A DNA stretch of 48,681 nucleotides from Aromatoleum diolicum (GTDB lineage Bacteria > Pseudomonadota > Gammaproteobacteria > Burkholderiales > Rhodocyclaceae): positions 1 to 48,681 of the forward strand of contig NZ_WTVQ01000036.1 of the NCBI RefSeq assembly GCF_012910955.1. The letters run 5' to 3'. The notes beneath the pieces were generated by a model. It ran no database searches and was not told the origin of the DNA. It was given only the letters and a program-made list of their open reading frames with translations. This document shows positions 26,682-36,746 of the stretch, one piece after another. The stretch's first letter is position 1. The number at the start of each line of letters is the position of its first letter. The position numbers and the translations under genes were made by a program.

Positions 26682-28307
26682 TTGATTACTGCGCTCCTAC
26701 GCTGGTTCGACCGTACCATCCTGGAACTCGGCCGCGAGATGCGTTGGTCCTACCTGCCACCACTGATGGTGTATGTCGCCGCCGGCGTTTCGGGACTCAC
26801 CGGCATTGTCGGCACCTTCTTCGTCAAGGACTACCTCGGCCTCTCTGCCGCCTTTCTCGCCGCGCTCGGCTTCTGGGCAGGTATTCCGTGGGCGCTCAAG
26901 ATGCCCATCGGCCATCTCGTCGACCTGCTGTGGCGGCACAAGGCCGGGCTGGTATACCTTGGCGCGAGCCTGATCGCCGCCAGCCTGATCATCATGATCG
27001 GGCTGATCGGCCATCCGGATGCGATGCGCGACATCATGCCGGCCGAGGCCTGGTTCGTACTCTCGACGCTGCTCGCGCCGGTCGGCTATGTCATGCAGGA
27101 CGCCGTCGCCGACGCGATGACCGTCGAGGCGGTTCCACGCATCGATGCGCAGGGCGCACCCTACCCGGTGGAAAGCGTGCGCCTGATGCACACCACCATG
27201 CAGATGCTCGGCCGCGTCGCCATCATCGGCGGCACCGTGCTGGTGTCGCTCGCCAACGTCGCGATGTTCCAGGGCGCCGAAGCCCTGCCCGAGTCCGCCA
27301 AGGTCGCCATCTACGTGCGCATTTACGAGCTCGCGCTGATCATCCCGCTACTGTCGATCAGCGGCGTCCTGCTCGCAGGTGTGCTCAAGCGACGTGAAGC
27401 AAGGCGTCTGGCGACACTCGGCCACAGCCCCGCGGAAATTTCCCGTCTGGTCCACGACCCCGAAGAAAAGGCCGCGCCGAACTGGTGGATCCTCGGCGGC
27501 AGCGCCGTATTCGTCGCCCTCACGCTCGGCGTCGGCCTGTCCGGCATCGCCTACGGCCAGGAACTCATCTTCGCCAGCTCCTTCATCATCATCGGCGTCA
27601 TGATCGCGCGCCTCTTGCGCGAACTATCGCTGGACGCGCGACGCACCCTGCTCGGCACCGTCATCGTCATCTTCGTGTTTCGTGCGATGCCCGGGCCGGG
27701 CGCCGGCGCCAGCTGGTGGATGATCGACGTGCTGGGCTTCGACCAGAGCTTCCTGTCGCGCCTCGACCTCATCACCAGCACGCTCACCCTCGCCGGCCTG
27801 TTCCTTTTCCGGCGCGTCATGGCGGAAAAATCGATCGCGCAGATCGTGATCTTCCTCACCCTCGCTGCCACGCTACTGTCAGCCCCGATCATCGGCATGT
27901 TCCACGGCCTGCACGAATGGACCGCGGCAATGACCGGCGGTATCGTCGATGCGCGCTTCATCGCCATCGCCAACACCGCGCTCGAATCCCCGCTCGGGCA
28001 GGTCTCGATGGTGCCGATGCTCGCATGGATCGCCAACTCCGCCCCGCCGCATCTGAAGGCGACCTTCTTCGCAGTGATGGCGTCCTTCACCAATCTCGCC
28101 CTGTCCGCCTCGCAGCTCGGTACCAAGTACCTGAATCAGTTCTACACCGTCAGCCGGGAAGTGCGCGATGCCGCCAGCGGCGCGGTTTCGGTACCCGCCG
28201 ACTACTCCGAACTCGGCATGCTGCTCGTCACCGTCACGCTGCTCGGCCTCGCGCTCCCGCTGCTGGCAATCGGCACGACGCGCGTGCTCGGCCTGCGCAG
28301 CGCCTGA
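26682..28307 (+). CDS. BT1/MFS-type membrane transporter
   Basis: 541 residues with twelve or more hydrophobic helices. The start is a TTG at 26682 with AGGA seven bases upstream; an ATG at 26739 is the alternative. The helix pattern and the QDAVADAMTVEAVPR segment near residue 145 recall the BT1 folate/biopterin transporter branch of the major facilitator superfamily. A long charged cytoplasmic loop sits near residues 235-270. The substrate cannot be named. It lies 60 bases after the LrgB gene and 76 bases before an EF-G-like gene and could be in one transcript with either. Confidence 0.65.
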   Translation: MITALLRWFDRTILELGREMRWSYLPPLMVYVAAGVSGLTGIVGTFFVKDYLGLSAAFLAALGFWAGIPWALKMPIGHLVDLLWRHKAGLVYLGASLIAASLIIMIGLIGHPDAMRDIMPAEAWFVLSTLLAPVGYVMQDAVADAMTVEAVPRIDAQGAPYPVESVRLMHTTMQMLGRVAIIGGTVLVSLANVAMFQGAEALPESAKVAIYVRIYELALIIPLLSISGVLLAGVLKRREARRLATLGHSPAEISRLVHDPEEKAAPNWWILGGSAVFVALTLGVGLSGIAYGQELIFASSFIIIGVMIARLLRELSLDARRTLLGTVIVIFVFRAMPGPGAGASWWMIDVLGFDQSFLSRLDLITSTLTLAGLFLFRRVMAEKSIAQIVIFLTLAATLLSAPIIGMFHGLHEWTAAMTGGIVDARFIAIANTALESPLGQVSMVPMLAWIANSAPPHLKATFFAVMASFTNLALSASQLGTKYLNQFYTVSREVRDAASGAVSVPADYSELGMLLVTVTLLGLALPLLAIGTTRVLGLRSA

Positions 28308-28383
28308 GCATGCAGCCGAAACCGTTGCGCACCCGCTACGACAGGTGGAAACTCTGGAAAAACGGCAACGGGAGGACAACGCC

Positions 28384-30435
28384 ATGACACCCACCTCGGT
28401 CCACGACATCCGCAACCTCGCCCTGCTCGGCCATGCCGGTTGCGGCAAGACCACCCTGCTGGAAGCCCTGCTCGTCGCCTCTGGCACCATTGGCGCTGCC
28501 GGCAGCATCGAGCGCGGCGACACGGTCGGTGATTTCGACCCCCAGGAAAAGGCCATGGGGCATTCGCTCGCCACCTCGCTCGCGCACCTCGAATGGGCCG
28601 GGCACTGGATCAACCTGCTCGACACGCCGGGGCTGCCCGACCTCGCCGGCCGCGCCCTGCCCGCCCTTTCCGCCGTCGAAACGGCTGCGGTGCTGGTCAG
28701 CGCCACGGCCGGCATCGAAAGCGGCACCCGCCGCATGATGGAAGCGGCCCGCGACAAGTGCCGACTCGTCGTCGTCACGAAGATCGACACTGCCAGCCCT
28801 GCCTCCCTTGCGACGTTGATGGAAGACCTGTGCGCCACCTTCGGCCGCGAATGCCTGCCGATCAACCTGCCCGCCGCAAGTGGCGAGCGCGTCCTCGACT
28901 GTTTCTTCGCCCCCGACAGCAGCCTCGCACCGGCTTTCTCCTCGGTGTCCGCCGCGCACGACACCATCGTCGACCAGGTGGTCGAGCTCGACGAAGCGCT
29001 GATGGCAAGCTACCTCGAACAGGGCGAATCGCTCGCCCCCGAGCAGCTCCACGCCCCCTTCGAGCAGGCTTTGCGCGAAGGTCACCTGATCCCCGTATGC
29101 TTCGTGTCGGCGCGGACCGGAGCCGGCGTCAAGGAACTGCTCGACATCTTCGGCCGGCTGATGCCCGACCCCACCGAGGGCAACCCGCCGCAGTTCCTCA
29201 AAGGCGAAGGCGCCAGCGCGCAGGCCGTGGACGTCGCCCCCGACCCCGAGGGCCACGTCATCGCCCACGTATTTCAGGTCGCCAACGACCCCTACCGCGG
29301 CAAGCTCGGACTGTTCCGCATCCACCAGGGGACGATCGGCCCGAATACGCAGCTCTACCTCGGCGACAGCCGCAAGTCATTCAAGGTCGCCCACCTGCTG
29401 CGTCTGCAGGGCAAGAACCAGGTCGAAACCCCGCTCGGCGTCCCCGGCGACATCTGCGCGGTCGCACGCGTCGATGACATCCACCCCAACGCGGTGCTGC
29501 ACGACTCGCACGACGAAGACAGCTATCACCTGCCCGCACCGCGTTACCCGCAACCGGTTTTCGGTCTCGCGCTGATCCCGCAGAAGCACGGTGACGAGCA
29601 AAAGCTCGCCGAGGCGCTCACCCGCCTGCTCGACGAGGATCCCTGCCTCGAAGTCGGTTTCGATCACCAGGCACGCCAGACCGTCGTGCGCGGCCTTGGC
29701 GAGCTGCACCTGAAGATCGTGCTGGAACAACTGCGCAGCCGCTGGAATCTGCAGTTTGAAACCGCCACACCCTCGGTACCCTACCGCGAGACCATCGTCG
29801 GCGCCGCCGAAGCGCGCTACCGTCACAAGAAACAGAGCGGGGGCGCCGGCCAGTTCGGGGAAGTCGCGCTGCGCGTCGAATCACTCCCGCGCGGTTCGGG
29901 CACCGAACTGGCGAGCGAGGTCAAGGGCGGCGCTATTCCGACAAACTTCCTGCCAGCAGTCGAAAAGGGCGTGCGTCAGGCACTCCACGAGGGAGCGCTG
30001 GCCGGCTTCCCCGTACAGGATGTGCGCGTCGTGCTGGTGGATGGCAAGCACCACGCCGTCGACTCCAATGAGGTGTCCTTCGTCACTGCGGGCCGGCACG
30101 CCACGCTTGAAGCGCTGCTCGGAGCGCGGCCGGTGGTCCTGGAACCGCTGGTGAGCGTCACCGTGAAAGTTGCGGACAGCCACTTCGGCGAGATCAGCGC
30201 CGAGTTCGCCGGGCGCCGCGGACACCTGACGACCACCGAAAGCCCCGCAAGCGGCTGGACGCTCCTCACTGCGATCGTACCGATGGCCGAGATGGATGGC
30301 TTCGAAGCGCGTCTCAAGGCGATCTGCGCCGGCGAGAGCGAATTCGCCGTCAGCGCCTGCGGCTATGAACCGGCCCCCCAGGACGTCCAGCAGCGCCTCG
30401 CCAAGGCCCACGCCAGCCACGGCAATGGCCAATAA
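28384..30435 (+). CDS. Elongation factor G-like GTPase (EF-G paralogue)
   Basis: 683 residues from the ATG at 28384, preceded by GGGAGGA. Five-domain EF-G layout: G1 GHAGCGKTT at 16-24, G3 DTPG at 80-83 and G4 TKID at 132-135 in place of the usual NKxD. Domains II-V follow, with the domain IV block KKQSGGAGQFGEV near residue 487. The switch I stretch (GDTVGDFDPQEKAMGHS, 46-61) differs from the RGTT-containing sequence of housekeeping EF-G. The G domain is shorter too. This is the EF-G-like subgroup found beside a normal fusA in many bacteria; its role is unknown. No ribosomal-protein genes are adjacent, so it is not the str-operon copy. Confidence 0.88.
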   Translation: MTPTSVHDIRNLALLGHAGCGKTTLLEALLVASGTIGAAGSIERGDTVGDFDPQEKAMGHSLATSLAHLEWAGHWINLLDTPGLPDLAGRALPALSAVETAAVLVSATAGIESGTRRMMEAARDKCRLVVVTKIDTASPASLATLMEDLCATFGRECLPINLPAASGERVLDCFFAPDSSLAPAFSSVSAAHDTIVDQVVELDEALMASYLEQGESLAPEQLHAPFEQALREGHLIPVCFVSARTGAGVKELLDIFGRLMPDPTEGNPPQFLKGEGASAQAVDVAPDPEGHVIAHVFQVANDPYRGKLGLFRIHQGTIGPNTQLYLGDSRKSFKVAHLLRLQGKNQVETPLGVPGDICAVARVDDIHPNAVLHDSHDEDSYHLPAPRYPQPVFGLALIPQKHGDEQKLAEALTRLLDEDPCLEVGFDHQARQTVVRGLGELHLKIVLEQLRSRWNLQFETATPSVPYRETIVGAAEARYRHKKQSGGAGQFGEVALRVESLPRGSGTELASEVKGGAIPTNFLPAVEKGVRQALHEGALAGFPVQDVRVVLVDGKHHAVDSNEVSFVTAGRHATLEALLGARPVVLEPLVSVTVKVADSHFGEISAEFAGRRGHLTTTESPASGWTLLTAIVPMAEMDGFEARLKAICAGESEFAVSACGYEPAPQDVQQRLAKAHASHGNGQ

Positions 30436-30459
30436 GCGCGACTGGGAGCACGCATCGCG

Positions 30460-30720
30460 ATGAAACTCACCGAACGGCATCGAGCCTACTGGCGCAGCAA
30501 CCTGTGGCTGACCTTCTCGCTGCTGTCGGTGTGGTTTCTTGTCAGCTTTGTCGCCGGCTACTATGCGGACGAGCTGAACCGGTATTCCTTTATGGGTTTT
30601 CCGCTGGGCTTCTACATGTTCGCCCAAGGCTCGCTCATCACCTTCACGATCCTTATCGGTATCTACGTGCTGGCGATGAACCATCTGGACCGGAAGTACC
30701 AGATTGGCGAAAAACGCTAA
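30460..30720 (+). CDS. DUF4212 small membrane protein (putative symporter small subunit), orphan
   Basis: 86 residues with two membrane helices (about 15-37 and 48-70). The pattern RHRAYWRSNLWLTFSLLSVWFLVSF with YADELNR and a GFPLGFYMFAQGS turn is the DUF4212 family. Family members normally precede a large sodium:solute symporter gene and act as its small subunit. Here no symporter follows: a terminator and the oppositely directed icd gene come next. It may pair with a symporter elsewhere or be a remnant. Confidence 0.88.
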   Translation: MKLTERHRAYWRSNLWLTFSLLSVWFLVSFVAGYYADELNRYSFMGFPLGFYMFAQGSLITFTILIGIYVLAMNHLDRKYQIGEKR

Positions 30721-30746
30721 CCACGCGCGTACCTTCCGACCAGAAA

Positions 30747-30783
30747 AAAACCCCGCCGTCTCATCGCGAGAGTGCGGGGTTTT
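30747..30783. terminator. Bidirectional terminator between DUF4212 gene and icd
   Basis: A ten-base stem (AAAACCCCGC with GCGGGGTTTT) closes a 17-base loop. A-run and T-run flank it on opposite sides, so it can stop transcription from both converging genes. Confidence 0.8.
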
Positions 30784-30822
30784 CAGGCCAGGTGCCCTGT
30801 CAGGGACGCCCGTTCAGACGCA

Positions 30823-32067
30823 TTACATGCGCTCGATCATCGCATCGCCGAAAGCCGAGCAGGACACTTCCTTCGCCCCCTCCATCAAACGGGCGAAGTC
30901 GTAGGTCACGACCTTGTCGGTGATGGCGGCTTCCATGCCCTTGATCACCAGGTCGGCAGCCTCCTTCCAGCCCAGGTGACGCAGCATCATCTCGGCGGAC
31001 AGGATCAGCGAACCCGGGTTCACCTTGTCGAGACCGGCGTACTTCGGCGCGGTCCCGTGGGTCGCCTCGAAGCAGGCGTACTGGTCGGAGATGTTGGCAC
31101 CCGGCGCGATGCCGATGCCGCCTACCTGCGCGGCCAGCGCATCGGAGATGTAGTCACCGTTCAGATTGGTCGTGGCAATGGTGTCGTACTCGGCGGGACG
31201 CAGCAGGATCTGCTGCAGGAACGCGTCGGCGATCGAATCCTTGACGACCACCTCGCGACCGGTGTTCGGATTCTTGAACTTGCACCACGGGCCGCCATCG
31301 ATCGGTTCCGCACCGAATTCCTTCTGTGCCACTTCGTAAGCCACGTCACGGAACAGGCCTTCCGTGAACTTCATGATGTTGCCCTTGTGCACGATCGTCA
31401 GCGACTTGCGGTCGTTGGCGATCACGTACTTGAGCGCGGCACGCACCAGACGCTGGGTTCCTTCGACCGAAACCGGCTTGATACCGATGCCCGAAGTCTC
31501 GGGGAAACGGATCTTCTTGACGCCCATTTCCTTCTGCAGGAACTCGATGACCTTCTTCACGGCGTCGGAACCGGACTGCCACTCGATGCCGGCGTAGATG
31601 TCCTCCGTGTTCTCGCGGAAGATCACCATGTTGGTCAGCTCGGGGTTCTTCAGCGGCGAGGGCACGCCCTTGAAATACTGCACCGGACGCACGCACTGGT
31701 ACAGATCCAGTTCCTGGCGCAGCGCGACGTTCAGCGAACGGATGCCGCCGCCGACCGGGGTCGTCATCGGCCCCTTGATGGAGACGGAGTATTCCTTGAG
31801 CGCATCGAAGGTTTCCTTCGACAGCCACTCATCCGGACCGTAGATCTGAGTCGACTTTTCACCGGCGTAGACTTCCATCCAGTGGATCTTCTTCTTGCCG
31901 CCGTAGGCCTTTTCGACCGCTGCGTCGATGACCTTGATCATCACCGGAGTGATGTCGACACCAATGCCGTCACCCTCGATGAACGGGATGATCGGATTGT
32001 CGGGGATAGCCTGACCGGGAACAATTTTCTGGCCGCCGGCGGGGACCTTGATCTTGGATGTGCTCAT
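30823..32067 (-). CDS. icd: NADP-dependent isocitrate dehydrogenase, dimeric type
   Basis: 414 residues with a strong ribosome-binding site (AGAGGGAG). It oxidatively decarboxylates isocitrate to 2-oxoglutarate in the TCA cycle. The substrate loop [13 protein letters not shown] places Ser111 where AceK phosphorylates the E. coli enzyme (Ser113). NADP preference is shown by [17 protein letters not shown] (Lys and Tyr) and TYDFARL (Tyr and Arg). [14 protein letters not shown] carries the metal-binding Asp. It is in the same locus as aceK, which starts 2.9 kb upstream on the other strand, and as a second, unrelated isocitrate dehydrogenase. Flux control at isocitrate by phosphorylation is therefore well supported. 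Confidence 0.97.
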   Translation of the reverse strand: MSTSKIKVPAGGQKIVPGQAIPDNPIIPFIEGDGIGVDITPVMIKVIDAAVEKAYGGKKKIHWMEVYAGEKSTQIYGPDEWLSKETFDALKEYSVSIKGPMTTPVGGGIRSLNVALRQELDLYQCVRPVQYFKGVPSPLKNPELTNMVIFRENTEDIYAGIEWQSGSDAVKKVIEFLQKEMGVKKIRFPETSGIGIKPVSVEGTQRLVRAALKYVIANDRKSLTIVHKGNIMKFTEGLFRDVAYEVAQKEFGAEPIDGGPWCKFKNPNTGREVVVKDSIADAFLQQILLRPAEYDTIATTNLNGDYISDALAAQVGGIGIAPGANISDQYACFEATHGTAPKYAGLDKVNPGSLILSAEMMLRHLGWKEAADLVIKGMEAAITDKVVTYDFARLMEGAKEVSCSAFGDAMIERM

Positions 32068-32311
32068 GCCTACTCCCTCTTTATGTGGACACGCTTCGAT
32101 TGATTCAGCTCTTCACTGAAAACCCTTGGCTTGCAGCTTGGGCGACCGTCTCGCATGCCAATCCCCTGCAGGTTCATGTAATGCGGATGATGCGTCCCTC
32201 CAATCCAGACTTCAATTATGGCCCAAATCCCCAACACCTTCCTTACACCGCAATGAATTCGATGCGTGTGGGCAGACGCGCGACAGCCCACGGCCACGAA
32301 GAAGGAGGCAT

Positions 32312-32339
32312 AAAAAAGCCAGCGCGCTTGCGCTGGCTC
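32312..32339 (-). terminator. Terminator downstream of the monomeric isocitrate dehydrogenase gene
   Basis: On the minus strand a nine-base perfect stem (AGCCAGCGC with GCGCTGGCT) and four-base loop are followed by TTTTTTA, a standard intrinsic terminator. Confidence 0.8.
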
Positions 32340-32350
32340 TACCTTCCAGA

Positions 32351-32388
32351 TCCCGCCGGGCCGCACCGCGAGGCACGGCCCGGCGGGA
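32351..32388. repeat. Thirteen-base perfect inverted repeat just past the stop codon
   Basis: TCCCGCCGGGCCG and CGGCCCGGCGGGA flank a 12-base spacer, beginning 13 bases past the isocitrate dehydrogenase stop. It has no T-run, so it is probably an RNA-stabilising hairpin ahead of the true terminator. Confidence 0.6.
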
Positions 32389-32401
32389 ACAGCACGGCCG
32401 A

Positions 32402-34639
32402 TCAGGCAGCGACTGTCGCCAGGACGGAATTGAACGTGGCGCTCGGACGCATCACGGCGGTGAGCTTTGCCGGATCGGCAAAGTAGTAACCGCCGATGTC
32501 CACCGGCTTGCCCTGCACGGCGCTCAGTTCCGCAAGGATCTTCTGCGCGTTGTCGGCCAGCGCCTTCGCCAGCGGCGCGAAGCGGTCCTTCAGCTCCGCA
32601 TCCTCGTCCTGCGCGGCCAGCGCCTCGGCCCAGTACATGGCGAGATAGAAGTGGCTGCCCCGGTTGTCCAGCTGACCGGTCTTGCGCGAGGGCGACTTGT
32701 CGTTCTCGAGCAACTTGCCGGTCGCCTCGTCGAGCGTCCTGGCGAGCAACTTGGCCTTGGCGTTGCCGGTCTTGATGCCCATGTCTTCGAGCGACACCGC
32801 CAGCGCGAGGAACTCGCCGAGCGAATCCCAGCGCAGGTGGTTCTCCTCGACCAGCTGCTGCACATGCTTCGGCGCCGAGCCGCCCGCACCGGTTTCGTAC
32901 ATGCCGCCACCGGCCATCAGCGGCACGATGGACAGCATCTTGGCGCTGGTGCCCAGCTCCATGATCGGGAACAGGTCGGTCAGGTAGTCGCGCAGGATGT
33001 TGCCGGTCACCGAGATCGTATCGAGGCCGCGCACGACGCGCTCGAGGGTGTAACGCATCGCTCGCATCTGCGACATGATCTGGATGTCGAGACCGGTGGT
33101 GTCGTGATCCTTCAGATACGTCTCGACCTTCTTGATCAGCTCGGCTTCGTGCGGACGATACGGATCCAGCCAGAACACCGCAGGCATGCCGGAATTGCGG
33201 GCACGCGCGACGGCCAGCTTGACCCAGTCGCGGATCGGGGCGTCCTTGACCTGGCACATACGCCAGATGTCGCCTTCCTCGACGTTCTGCGTAAGCAGCA
33301 CTTCGCCGGTGGCCAGATCGACGACGCGCGCCTCGCCGTCTTCGGGAACTTCGAAGGTCTTGTCGTGCGAGCCGTATTCCTCGGCCTGCTGCGCCATCAG
33401 CCCGACATTGGGCACGGTACCCATGGTGGTCGGGTCGAAATTGCCATTGGTCTTGCAGAAGTTGATCATCTCCTGATAGATGCGGGCAAAGGTGCTCTCC
33501 GGCATCACTGCCTTGGTGTCCTTCGGCCGGCCATCAGCGCCCCACATCTTGCCGCCGAGGCGCATCATCGCCGGCATCGAGGCGTCGACGATGACGTCAT
33601 TCGGCGCGTGCAGGTTGGTGATGCCCTTGGCCGAATCCACCATGGCCAGCTCCGGACGGTGTTCGTGGCACGCGTGCAGATCGCGGATGATCTCCTCGCG
33701 CTTGGATTCGGGCAGGGTGGCGATTTTCTCGTAGAGGTTGGACATGCCGTTATTGACATTGACGCCCAGCTCGTCGAACAGCTTGCCGTGCTTTTCGAAG
33801 GCCTCCTTGTAGAAGATCTTCACGGCGTGACCGAAGACGATGGGGTGCGAGACCTTCATCATCGTCGCCTTGACGTGCAGGGAGAACATCACGCCGGTCT
33901 TGCGCGCGTCCTCCATCTGCTCTTCGTAGAACTCGCACAGTGCCTTCTTGCTCATGAACATGCTGTCGATGATCTCGCCGTCCAGCAGCGAGACCTTGGG
34001 CTTGAGCACGATGTTCTTGCCGCTCTTGGTGACCAGGTCCATCTTGACGTCGCGCGCGCGGTCCAGCGTCATCGACTTCTCGCCATGGTAGAAGTCGCCG
34101 TGGCGCATGTGCGACACATGGGTGCGCGAGGCGGGACTCCATTCGCCCATCGAGTGCGGATGCTTGCGCGCGTAGCGCTTGACCGCGGCGGGCGCACGAC
34201 GATCGGAGTTACCTTCGCGCAGCACGGGGTTGACCGCGCTGCCGAGTGCCTTGCCGTAGCGCTGCTTGATGATCTTTTCTTCGTCGGTCTTCGGCGCCTC
34301 CGGGTAATCCGGAATCGCGAAGCCCTTCTTCTGCAGTTCGGCGATGGCGGCCGTCAGCTGCTGCACCGCGGCGCTGACGTTGGGCAGCTTGATGATGTTG
34401 GTGTCCGGATCCTGCGTGAGCCGGCCCAATTCGGCCAGGTTGTTCGGGACCTTCTGCTCGTCCGTCAGATAGTCCGAGAATTCGGCGAGGATACGGGCCG
34501 CCACCGAGATGTCGCTCTTCGCGATGTGGATGCCGGCCGGCGCGGTAAACGTCTCAATAATCGGCAACAGCGAGTAAGTCGCCAGCAATGGCGCCTCGTC
34601 GGTGAGCGTGTATATGATCGTCGAACTCTTATTTGTCAT
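32402..34639 (-). CDS. Monomeric NADP-dependent isocitrate dehydrogenase
   Basis: 745 residues, the size of the ~80 kDa monomeric class, which is unrelated in sequence to icd. The start is the ATG at 34639 with GAGGGAGAAAG upstream; a 21-codon longer frame is not supported. Recognisable blocks are [16 protein letters not shown] at the N-terminus, [20 protein letters not shown] near residue 400 and [16 protein letters not shown] near residue 490. An internal duplication gives it a pseudo-dimer active site. It lacks the icd-type phosphorylation loop, so AceK should not inactivate it. It is the only gene in its transcription unit. Confidence 0.96.
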   Translation of the reverse strand: MTNKSSTIIYTLTDEAPLLATYSLLPIIETFTAPAGIHIAKSDISVAARILAEFSDYLTDEQKVPNNLAELGRLTQDPDTNIIKLPNVSAAVQQLTAAIAELQKKGFAIPDYPEAPKTDEEKIIKQRYGKALGSAVNPVLREGNSDRRAPAAVKRYARKHPHSMGEWSPASRTHVSHMRHGDFYHGEKSMTLDRARDVKMDLVTKSGKNIVLKPKVSLLDGEIIDSMFMSKKALCEFYEEQMEDARKTGVMFSLHVKATMMKVSHPIVFGHAVKIFYKEAFEKHGKLFDELGVNVNNGMSNLYEKIATLPESKREEIIRDLHACHEHRPELAMVDSAKGITNLHAPNDVIVDASMPAMMRLGGKMWGADGRPKDTKAVMPESTFARIYQEMINFCKTNGNFDPTTMGTVPNVGLMAQQAEEYGSHDKTFEVPEDGEARVVDLATGEVLLTQNVEEGDIWRMCQVKDAPIRDWVKLAVARARNSGMPAVFWLDPYRPHEAELIKKVETYLKDHDTTGLDIQIMSQMRAMRYTLERVVRGLDTISVTGNILRDYLTDLFPIMELGTSAKMLSIVPLMAGGGMYETGAGGSAPKHVQQLVEENHLRWDSLGEFLALAVSLEDMGIKTGNAKAKLLARTLDEATGKLLENDKSPSRKTGQLDNRGSHFYLAMYWAEALAAQDEDAELKDRFAPLAKALADNAQKILAELSAVQGKPVDIGGYYFADPAKLTAVMRPSATFNSVLATVAA

Positions 34640-34964
34640 AACTTTCTCCCTCATTATCTTTGTAAGGCGAAGCCGAGCGGATGCAAGGACCAGCCGAGAC
34701 ACATCCGTGAAGGGCTTGATCGCACCCGGACATTTTCTGGCGGCGCATAATTATAGTCCTCCCGTCGCGCTTGATCGCAGCCAAATCCACGATGTTCAGC
34801 CGTCGAATGCCGAGCGCTGCGGGATCGGCCGCCACGTCGCCGTATTGCACCAAGTCCGGGCACGGTGCAGTGCCTGCCGGGGCAGATGCTAAGATCAGGA
34901 AGCCGAGCCGGCATCGACGCCGGAACCACCCTCCGGCCGCAACAGCACCCGGACAGGAGCAAGC
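34640..34964. other. Divergent promoter region between the monomeric isocitrate dehydrogenase and aceK
   Basis: 325 bases without a gene. A perfect TATAAT on the minus strand (34755-34750) within an ATAATTAT palindrome is a candidate -10 for the isocitrate dehydrogenase gene, about 100 bases before its start. There is no matching -35, which suggests an activator. The aceK ribosome-binding site ACAGGAGC lies at the right end. Confidence 0.45.
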
Positions 34965-36740
34965 ATGGACGCCGTACCCGGAGAAAATTTCGTCGCCCAA
35001 TCGATCGCGCAGGCCCTGATCGAAGGTTTCAACAAGCACTACCGAATCTTTCGCGAAACCTCGCGACGGGCCAAAGAAGGCTTCGAAGCTGCCGAGTGGC
35101 AGGCGCAACTCGCGGCCGTGCGTGATCGTGTGCAGTTCTATGATGACCGCGTCGATGAAACGGTCAAACGCTTGCACGAGGAGTTCGACGCCGATTCGCT
35201 CGACGACAGCACCTGGCAGCAAGTCAAGCTCTACTACATCGGCATGCTGATCCGGCACAAGCAGCCGGAACTGGCCGAGACCTTCTTCAACTCGGTGTGC
35301 TGCAAGATCCTGCATCGCACCTACTTCAACAACGACTACCTGTTCGCCCGCCCCGCGGTGTCGACCGAATACATCGAGTCCTACCCGCCGGTGTACAGCA
35401 GTTATTACCCGCGGGACGAGGGCCTGCGCGCGACGGTGCGACGCATCATCGAGGACTTCGACTGGCAACGCCCCTTCGAGGACCTCGACCGCGACATCGA
35501 CCTGATCATGCGCACCGCCTACAAGCACCTCGGCGAGTGGCCCGACATGGAGGTCAATTGCCAGATCCAGGTGCTCTACTCTGCCTTCTACCGCAACAAG
35601 ACCGCCTACATCATCGGCAAGGTGGTCAATGGCTACCAGGAATATCCGTTTGCACTCGCGGTACGCCACAACGACGCCGGCCGGCTGGAAATCGACACCA
35701 TTCTTCTCGATCCGTGGCGGATTTCGGTGCTGTTCTCGCTGTCGCGCGCGTATTTCATGGTGGACATGGAAGTGCCGTCCGGCTACGTGCAGTTCCTGCG
35801 CTCGATCATGCCGAACAAGCACCGTTCGGAGCTATACACCATGCTGGGCCTCGGCAAGCAGGGGAAGACGATGTTCTTCCGCGACCTGATCGCACACCTG
35901 CGCCACTCGAACGACCAGTTCGTCATCGCGCCGGGCATCCGCGGCATGGTGATGCTGGTGTTCACGCTGCCGTCCTACCCGTACGTGTTCAAGATCATCA
36001 AGGACGTGTTCGGCGCATCGAAGAACATGGACCGCGCGACGGTCAAGCGCAAGTATCTGATGGTGAAGCAGGTCGACCGCGTCGGACGCATGGCCGACAC
36101 GCTGGAGTTTTCCTACGCCGCACTGCCGCTGTCGCGCTTCCACCCCGAGTTGCTGGAAGAACTGCGCGCGCTGGCACCGTCCTCGTTCGAGATCGAGGGT
36201 GATTCGGTCATCATCAAGCACCTCTACATCGAGCGCCGCATGACGCCGCTCAACATTTATCTCGAACGCTCCAACGACGAGCAGGTCGACCAAGCCGTGC
36301 GCGAATACGGCAACGCGATCCGCGAACTCGCCACCGCCAATATCTTCCCCGGCGACATGCTGTGGAAGAACTTTGGCGTCACGCGCTACGGCCGCGTGGT
36401 GTTCTACGACTACGACGAAATCGAATACATGACGGACATGAACTTCCGTCACATCCCGCCAGCACCGTTCCCCGAAATGGAGATGTCCAGCGAGCCATGG
36501 TATTCGGCCAGCCACATGGACGTTTTTCCGGAAGAGTTCGCCACGTTCCTGCTCGGCGCGCCACGCGTACGCAAGGCTTTCCTCAAGCACCACCGCGACC
36601 TGCTCGACGCAAGGTTCTGGCAGAAAGCGCAGGCTTCGATCCGCAGCGGCTACGTCGAAGACTTCTTCCCCTACCCGGAAGAATTGCGCTTCTGCCACAT
36701 GATCGCCACCCGGGTGGAAACGGAAGACCAGGCTGCCTGA
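34965..36740 (+). CDS. aceK: Isocitrate dehydrogenase kinase/phosphatase
   Basis: 591 residues, close to the 578 of the E. coli enzyme. AceK phosphorylates and dephosphorylates Icd, diverting isocitrate to the glyoxylate bypass. The regulatory domain occupies about residues 1-315. The kinase domain follows, with the ATP loop APGIRGMVML near residue 322, the FKIIKDVFG lysine near residue 345 and GDMLWKNFGVTRYGRVVFYDYDEIEY near 463-488, which holds the catalytic and metal-binding Asn and Asp residues. AGGAG precedes the ATG. Unlike enterobacteria, aceK is not in an operon with aceB and aceA; it is divergent from the monomeric dehydrogenase and near its target icd. Confidence 0.97.
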   Translation: MDAVPGENFVAQSIAQALIEGFNKHYRIFRETSRRAKEGFEAAEWQAQLAAVRDRVQFYDDRVDETVKRLHEEFDADSLDDSTWQQVKLYYIGMLIRHKQPELAETFFNSVCCKILHRTYFNNDYLFARPAVSTEYIESYPPVYSSYYPRDEGLRATVRRIIEDFDWQRPFEDLDRDIDLIMRTAYKHLGEWPDMEVNCQIQVLYSAFYRNKTAYIIGKVVNGYQEYPFALAVRHNDAGRLEIDTILLDPWRISVLFSLSRAYFMVDMEVPSGYVQFLRSIMPNKHRSELYTMLGLGKQGKTMFFRDLIAHLRHSNDQFVIAPGIRGMVMLVFTLPSYPYVFKIIKDVFGASKNMDRATVKRKYLMVKQVDRVGRMADTLEFSYAALPLSRFHPELLEELRALAPSSFEIEGDSVIIKHLYIERRMTPLNIYLERSNDEQVDQAVREYGNAIRELATANIFPGDMLWKNFGVTRYGRVVFYDYDEIEYMTDMNFRHIPPAPFPEMEMSSEPWYSASHMDVFPEEFATFLLGAPRVRKAFLKHHRDLLDARFWQKAQASIRSGYVEDFFPYPEELRFCHMIATRVETEDQAA

Positions 36741-36746
36741 CCGCGT

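Larger units (their letters stand above)
32068..32401. other. Intergenic region between icd and the monomeric isocitrate dehydrogenase
   Basis: 334 bases with no gene. It holds two hairpins next to the upstream gene's end (listed separately) and, nearer icd, the icd promoter and leader. A CATAAT box on the minus strand near 32219-32224 could be its -10, but I see no good -35. Confidence 0.4.

Noticed and set aside
30772-32103. A 443-codon frame opposite icd
   Set aside because: Same shadow effect; it runs through the terminator and has no ribosome-binding site.
32126-34750. An 874-codon open frame opposite the monomeric isocitrate dehydrogenase gene
   Set aside because: It is the antisense shadow of a GC-rich, highly conserved gene; the product has no recognisable domain and the opposite frame has clear family blocks.
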